Shown: positions 31,985-36,814 of the stretch, piece by piece
Position numbering within the stretch: position 1 is the first letter of the stretch
Layout: every line of letters starts with the position of its first letter
Origin: Chromera velia
Lineage: Eukaryota; Sar; Chromeraceae
Direction of reading: 5' to 3'
NCBI GenBank assembly: GCA_018398765.1
Contig: JAHBMJ010005963.1
Location: forward strand, 22,892-59,705
DNA length: 36,814 nucleotides
Translations under genes and position numbers: made by a program
The notes under the pieces: model-generated
Told to the model about the DNA's origin: nothing
Seen by the model: only the letters and a program-made list of their open reading frames with translations
The model's database searches: none

Positions 31985-33921
31985 ACATACACATACATTT
32001 TGCACACTCACAGAGATAGAGAGACGGGTAGAGAGAGACAGAGAGAGAATCACACATCTTTCTTTTCTCTCTTCACGCAGGTCCCCCTTCCCAGTTCTCT
32101 TCCAAACTCATCGGCCTGACTGGCTGTCTGTCTGTCTGTCTGTCTGTCTCTCCGCTTGGCTGACCGCTCTTTCCTGTTCGATGATCTGTTCCTCTGTAGG
32201 TGCGACCAGCCACCTGTGGGGAGGCGGTTGTCTGTCCGTGCAGAAGGCGACGCTCCGAGTTCCGGAGTTCAGCCCTGCCACCTCCTGGCTTCCCCTCCGG
32301 CCGACGGACTCTTCTCTGTACGTCCCTGGGTCGAAGTAACGAGCCACCTGCAGATCGAAAGTCCAAAAGGGAGGGAGGATAGGACTGAGGCCATATTCGA
32401 AGAAGAAAAAAAAAACACCCCCGTCATCCGTCCACCTTTTCCTCTCTTGGAGAACAGCAAGAAAGGATGAAATGAAAGAAACGGGCAAAGACGAACCAAA
32501 GACGGGACCGAGAAAGGGACAGGCAGGAAGTGAAGAAACTCATTTGACGGCTCTCAAAGGAGCACGCACGCAAGTCACGAAGAAAAGAATGAAGGAAGAC
32601 GAAGCAAGAAGAGGAAGGAAAAAAAAACAAACTGACTTCCCAGTTAGCAACCAGTACCGGATACAGAATGTCTCTCAGCCCCTGCAGGACTTTTCCTTCG
32701 ATCCCATCTCCATCACTCCAACCACAATCCCCAAATCCCTCTGGACTCTTCTGCTGGGGTTCTTGCTTCTTCTCCTCACGACCCCAAAAGCTCTTTTTGC
32801 TTTTTGTTGAGACAACGGGGGTGCTTGAGGGGGGGTCTTGAAGAAGGTCTTGTACTGCAGCTTCAAGGTCTAATTGGGACATGAACGGAAGCCTTCCGGG
32901 GCCAGAATACTTTTCGGCAAGTGCTTGAAATTCCGATAAAATCTTTTCCTTCGTTGCTTCCCATGAAGACTTGGAGTCACCCCGGATGTGACTGCTGATA
33001 ATGGCCTTCAACTCTTCCAGAAAAAGTTCCACCTGGTGTATGTGAAACTCTACAGGGGTGAAATGGAGCGCGGCCTGAATAAACTTCTGTACCGAGAAGC
33101 CGTACTTGTCTGCCAGACGCTCTACAAAAGCCTCGGGCAGGCCCTCTCTCTGAGCGCTGGCACTGGAAGCCTGGAAAGAGACCCTATTCAGCAAGGGAAG
33201 CCGCGAGGGGACCTTGGCTTCATACTCCTGCTTTGCCTTCTTCAGCCAGAAGAGGCCGTAGACTGCAAGGAGGGGCACCCCAAAACAGGGTGAGCAATGT
33301 TTGAGGCTAGGACTACAGAAGGTTTGGTCTACATTGTCTCCTTCAACGTAGACCGCATGGCAAAACAAAAGGGACGGAATTCTCGGTATCCATTTTTGAC
33401 AGGGAGGGCGTGCAGAGAGAACGAACACCGCACTTCGCGTGGCAGCCAGCCGCTTGCAGGGGTGCGAGAGGAAATACTGTAGAGCGATTCAATTAAAAGG
33501 AAGGAAGAAGAGATTGTCGAAAAAAGACAGCGCGGTGGACGAGAGACGGGCAGGGGAGGAAAGAAGGAAACAAGAATGCTGACACGCTGAGCACCATCCG
33601 GGATGTCTAGCAGCTGGCTAAGCTGAGCGAAAGACTGGTAGCTAGATTCAGAAAAAGAAATGCTCGCATAACCGGAAGTGAGCAGAAAGGGTAATGCAAG
33701 ACGTTGGATGCAGCTTTGGAAGTCCAACTTGCCGTCTCTTCTTGCTACTGCTTGCCCCTCCCTTTTGACTTACCTGCACCCGCTACTGTGCCCCCCACTA
33801 CTGGAGTAATGATGCCAAGAGTTATGAGCACCCTCGACCTGAGGCCTGGTTGCTCTGGTCGTGGGATCTTCGGAGGTTGCACACCCCCTTTCTTGAAGAG
33901 GGCAGACAAGAAAGACGCCAT
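26553..33921 (-). CDS. Membrane-anchored phytanoyl-CoA dioxygenase-like protein (14 exons, 678 aa)
   Basis: Exons, high to low: 33921-33774, 33262-32637, 32347-32165, 31922-31706, 31293-31214, 30865-30799, 30218-30067, 29794-29638, 29354-29297, 29021-28928, 28481-28388, 27946-27875, 27271-27232, 26601-26553 (TAG). They sum to 2037 nt in one frame. Residues 31-56 are a membrane segment; 57-390 are mostly helical and unassigned. From [14 protein letters not shown] (392) a PhyH-type double-stranded beta-helix begins: [20 protein letters not shown] carries the HxD metal pair (His553, Asp555), then [18 protein letters not shown] with [19 protein letters not shown], and [17 protein letters not shown]. 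PhyH enzymes hydroxylate substrates using 2-oxoglutarate, O2 and Fe(II). At the usual distal metal His there is Lys646 (CLKRGHSN). Exon 2 could end at 32658 in the same phase; exon 11 has a weak acceptor (AAAAAG). The substrate cannot be told. Confidence 0.8.
30410..31480. repeat. Microsatellites in introns of the dioxygenase-like gene
   Basis: On the plus strand: (ATTC)n about 30415-30452, (GTGA)n about 30925-30970, (AAGG)n about 30978-31002, (AACC)n about 31137-31166, (AC)n about 31312-31345, then (AG)n, (ACAG)n, (AC)n and (AG)n to about 31475. On the gene's sense strand the (AC)n arrays read as (GT)n upstream of the acceptor at 31294. Confidence 0.9.
31923..31984 (-). repeat. (GT)n(GGGT)n tract ending at a 3' splice site
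   Basis: Plus strand (ACCC)n followed by (AC)n. On the sense strand this is about 14 GT units, then five to six GGGT units, then GCGCAG at the acceptor of exon 4 (first base 31922). Confidence 0.9.
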
Positions 33922-34483
33922 CCTTCACATACGAATCCTTTAGAAAGAATCGGAAGGAAAGACTCGGCAAGTCATCATGGAGGGAATGAGAAAGAATCGA
34001 GTGGACACGTACTCGGGAAAGGACTTGAAAGCGAAATGGACCGACAAAGGTTACAAAGGTATCATACCTTGTGGGATGAAATTCCAGTCTTACAAACAGC
34101 TTGAAGTCTCGAGCGGCCACGCCGTCTCCTCAAAGGACGAGCTGATCCGTCTCCGGCCGTCTCCATGCACGCAAATCGAATTCTGCACACCTGCAGGGAT
34201 TTTTGTGGCATGCAAGCAGGGGGTCTCACACCTTTGAGAGACGACTTGAAGTCTACATAACCTCAGGGCACTGCTGACTGTGTGTTTGCGTGTTCTTGAA
34301 TCAGTTGGAGCGCAAGGAGGCGCGTGCCATTGCATTGCAGCCGGTAATCTGAAGAAACTCGGGGTTGGGTGACGAGACGGGAGGGGAAAACTCGACCCGC
34401 TGAATTATGTCTGTCCGTTTGCATTGTTGGTAGTTCCTTCTGTCTTCTCTTTATTTTCATCACAAGCTTTAGCTGTCTCAGCA
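33922..34483. promoter_or_regulatory. Divergent intergenic region
   Basis: Separates the start codons of the dioxygenase-like gene and the downstream plus-strand gene (562 bp). A short plus-strand open frame from ATG 33977 ends at a donor-like GTATCA near 34059 and could be an upstream exon. Before 34484 there is an acceptor-like CACAAGCTTTAG, so a spliced 5' leader is possible. Confidence 0.4.
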
Positions 34484-36160
34484 ATGCAGACACAGCCGGA
34501 ACAGAAGAAATCGGGAAAGGCGAAGGGTCCTGCCGGCTCTCAGAAGCAGCCTGGGGCAGCAGGTGCAGAAGGTTTCGACCTGAAAGGCACACTGGAAAGT
34601 CTCGGTGGATTGCTTGGTGGAGGGGGTAAGAGCATGGGTGAGGAGGAGAAGGAGAAGTTGAGGAAGATGCTCACGGCTGTGGGGAACATTGTCGAGAGGG
34701 GGATGGGGCCCAAGAGGGAGGCGCCGGATGGAAAGGGTTACGCTCAGAGGGTCAGTCCAATTTTCTTTCTACCAGGTTCTGGAGACTTTTGTGCTCGATG
34801 CTCATGTCGATATTGGCAAGGCGTGATATCCAGCCACAGTGTTTTTGTCATGCGAGAGGGAGGGAAGTGAACTGCATGAGCAAAGAGGTGAAGAGGTCTG
34901 ACGAGTGTATGGTAAAAAGAAGAGGGGTGCGGGCAGTTTCGGTCCCTCAGCCCGTGTGTTCGCGGTGGTTCACTCAGTCAGTCAGTTAGTCAGGCAGGCA
35001 GGCAGGCAGGCAGGGAGGGAGGCAGGCAGGCAGGCAGTCACTTGAGGTAATACAAGTCAAGGTCAGCAACCACTTTGCAAAGGGCGTGGTCAACTGCCCT
35101 GTCCCCATGAAAAAGAGGAGTGAACTTCAAGAACGGTTTTTCAAGCTGTCAACCGACTTGTGTAGTTTGAAAAGCGAAGGGACATGAAGGGCGTCGTGGA
35201 GGGAAGTGTCGAGACGGTAAATCAAATAATTAGGTAGAGACTGAGTTCTGGGCGGATGTCGTTTTTCAGAAAAGGGAGAGGGAGACGGGCATTGCGATCG
35301 ATTGGAGGAGTACCGATGCAGGCATTTGGATAGACATCTGTGGACAAAGGAACAGGAAAAGGGGAAAGACGCCAGAGGAGGACTTAGTAGGTGGATGAAA
35401 GAGAATTTGTAAACGGAGGTGTTCGTAGAAGGGTGCGGGTCCGTGACGCTGTGCAAGAAGAGGAGGGCTTCCGAGAAAGGGAAGGGGAAGTAACTGAGTG
35501 CAGGAATTATTGAGGGAGTGAGTAAGTGAGCGAGTGAGTGAGTGAGTGAGTGAGCAATTGGGAGAGTCAGTAAGTAAGCGAGTAGATGAATGACAAAATG
35601 AGTGCGAACAGCTTCAGGGTTCTTGTGCTTGTCGTTACACAGTATTCTCTTCTCTGCAGTGTCACCTGCAACCTGCATAGAAATCGTGCTTCTCAGAATT
35701 GATTATCATTTTTCCTTTTTTCCCAACCCCCCCATTCTACCTGCTTCAGGACCTTGGGGGTTCCATTTCGATCCACGAGGAAATGTCCGAGAAGGAATTT
35801 GAGGCCGACGAACAACGACGCCAGAGAGAGAGGGAAACAGACTCTAGAGGGAAGAAGGACGAGCCCGCAGCCTCCAGAGACCCCCCTGCTGCAGCTACCG
35901 AGGCCCCTCTGCCGTCTCTGAAGGATCTGCAGAGCGTCCTCGACCGTCTGGAGGCGGCAGAAGAAGAATTTTACGCTCAGGGAGGGGAGGACGGTCTGCA
36001 GACAGATGCTGCCCTGAGGGCCTGGAGGAAGACCAGGAACCCCAGGGAGGCAGTGAGGGTGGGTCTTTCTGCAGCAAAAGGGCCGTCACCAGGAGAGGAA
36101 GAAAACCCGTGGGAGACGGCATACCCGCGTGAGGGGGGACTCATGCAGCCCCCCAATTGA
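34484..36160 (+). CDS. Acidic, low-complexity protein of unknown function (2 exons, 225 aa)
   Basis: Exons 34484-34750 and 35750-36160 (TGA) join in phase 0 with donor GTCAGT and acceptor CTGCTTCAG. The N-terminal exon is Gln/Gly/Lys-rich, with FDLKGTLESLGGLLGGGGKS and then EEKEKLRKMLTAVGNIVERG. The second exon is Glu/Arg-rich, then has a helical stretch (LKDLQSVLDRLEAAEEEFYA) and ALRAWRKTRNPREAV, ending MQPPN. No signal peptide, membrane segment or known domain is seen. The intron of about 1 kb has (GGCA)n near 34998-35038 and (GTGA)n near 35518-35556. Possible upstream coding exon as noted in the divergent spacer. Confidence 0.55.
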
Positions 36161-36512
36161 ATGTTCCTTCAATTTTAATGGTTGCATGCCATTGGTTGGT
36201 TTATTTGCCTAGTTGTCTAAGCACCAACAGGCACCGCCGGGTCACCGGCAGATCTCAGCCATGCTCAGTCTGCATACAATCATAAAACATCATAAAATTC
36301 TGACTCCGCGTTAGAGAAATGTCAGGAGCTAGTATCTAGGCTAGTATAAGCTAGTACTATACGTATAATTTTATAGTATAAGCTGGAACACAAGTTCATT
36401 TATAATTACATTCAAGTCTTAGAAGTCTAGATTCAAATTCATATAATTAGTTACATTTAGTTACTAGATTTGTCTAAATATTTGTTAACTTTAGATAATT
36501 AGATTATTAAAT
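36161..36512. other. AT-rich island 3
   Basis: After the stop codon a short mixed stretch with a small hairpin (GCCGG-GTCA-CCGGC, 36236-36249) passes into strongly A/T-rich DNA with many CTAG, TATA and TTAG words. It ends abruptly at about 36512, where GC-rich coding sequence begins. Confidence 0.7.
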
Positions 36513-36814
36513 CAAGGAGAGCGCCCCTTTGGTCGACCCCTCCTTCGTTGGAGCGACTGTGTCCTCTCTGATTTCCGCCTTCTGGAAATCAATGAGGCCG
36601 AGTGGCAGACACTTGCCTCTCATAGAGGCAGGTGGAGGGCGTTAATTCAAGATGGGGTGAAAAAGGTAGAGGAGAGAGCAGCGGAGGAAAAGGAAAAGAA
36701 AAGGGAAGTGAGAAAGGGGCAGAGAGATGGAGATGCGAAGTGTGAGGCATGTGGACGAACGTTTTCCACCCCACGGGGGCTTCGCATTCACACAAGCAAA
36801 GCACATAAGGACCT
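36495..36814 (+). mobile_element. 3' end of a LINE-type (non-LTR) retroelement, 5'-truncated, runs off the window
   Basis: A frame open from 36495 to the window end reads GRPLLRWSDCVLSDFRLLE, then AEWQTLASHRGRWRALIQ, a charged helix (VEERAAEEKEKKREV), and a C2H2 finger CEACGRTFSTPRGLRIHTSKAH. This order (GRP-RW-D motif, an R-x-x-WR helix, then a terminal C2H2 finger) is typical of the carboxy end of LINE ORF2 proteins, past the reverse transcriptase. The reverse transcriptase itself is absent upstream, where AT-rich DNA starts at once. This fits the 5' truncation common in LINE copies. Confidence 0.7.

Noticed and set aside
26553-33921. Several separate small minus-strand genes
   Set aside because: The open frames at 29411-29800, 29986-30273, 31689-32057 and 32424-33428 join by consistent splice phases into one protein with a single PhyH-type domain.

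Overview
The window is nuclear DNA of a protist eukaryote. Genes are split by GT-AG introns, the introns and spacers are full of microsatellites, no tRNA or rRNA was seen, and there are no operons. Gene families (a TTC12-like ciliary assembly protein, a possible AP2-type fragment, a protein kinase of the HRD-V-S/DFN kind, a LINE end with a C2H2 finger) and the contrast of GC-richer genes with abrupt AT-rich islands suggest a flagellated alveolate, most like a chromerid such as Chromera velia. That assignment is inference.

Layout. 1-6347 (+): an 11-exon gene for a TPR plus armadillo-like protein related to TTC12, a cytoplasmic dynein-arm assembly factor. 6348-7640: AT-rich island. 7640-9300: weak exon-like pieces, the last resembling part of an AP2 DNA-binding domain. 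9480-9955: degenerate minisatellite. 11192-12871 (-): an intronless arrestin-fold protein. It diverges across a 464-bp spacer, which holds a 17-bp inverted repeat, from 13336-14080 (+), a three-exon 87-residue protein that looks like a mitochondrial bS21-type ribosomal protein. 14833-17521 (+): low-complexity coding exons that may be the N-terminal part of the kinase gene ending at 19876 (+). 19877-24860: repeat-rich spacer with two diverged copies of one repeat and a 39-base assembly gap. 24860-25880: second AT-rich island. 25952-26290 (-): an unassigned coding-like piece. 26553-33921 (-): a 14-exon gene for a 678-residue membrane-anchored phytanoyl-CoA-dioxygenase-like (2-oxoglutarate/Fe(II)) protein. 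34484-36160 (+): a two-exon acidic protein of unknown function, divergent from it. 36161-36512: third AT-rich stretch, which switches abruptly into the 3' end of a LINE-type retroelement that runs off the window.

The exon chains of the TTC12-like, dioxygenase-like and bS21-like genes were built by hand from splice sites and codon phase. In all three the exon lengths sum to a multiple of three with no internal stop. The genes do not form an evident pathway. The points most worth following are the dioxygenase-like protein, whose distal metal-binding histidine position appears to be lysine; the kinase with HRD-V-S and DFN motifs; the sense-strand UG repeats that sit directly at several 3' splice sites; the inverted repeat in the divergent promoter; and the AT-rich islands.
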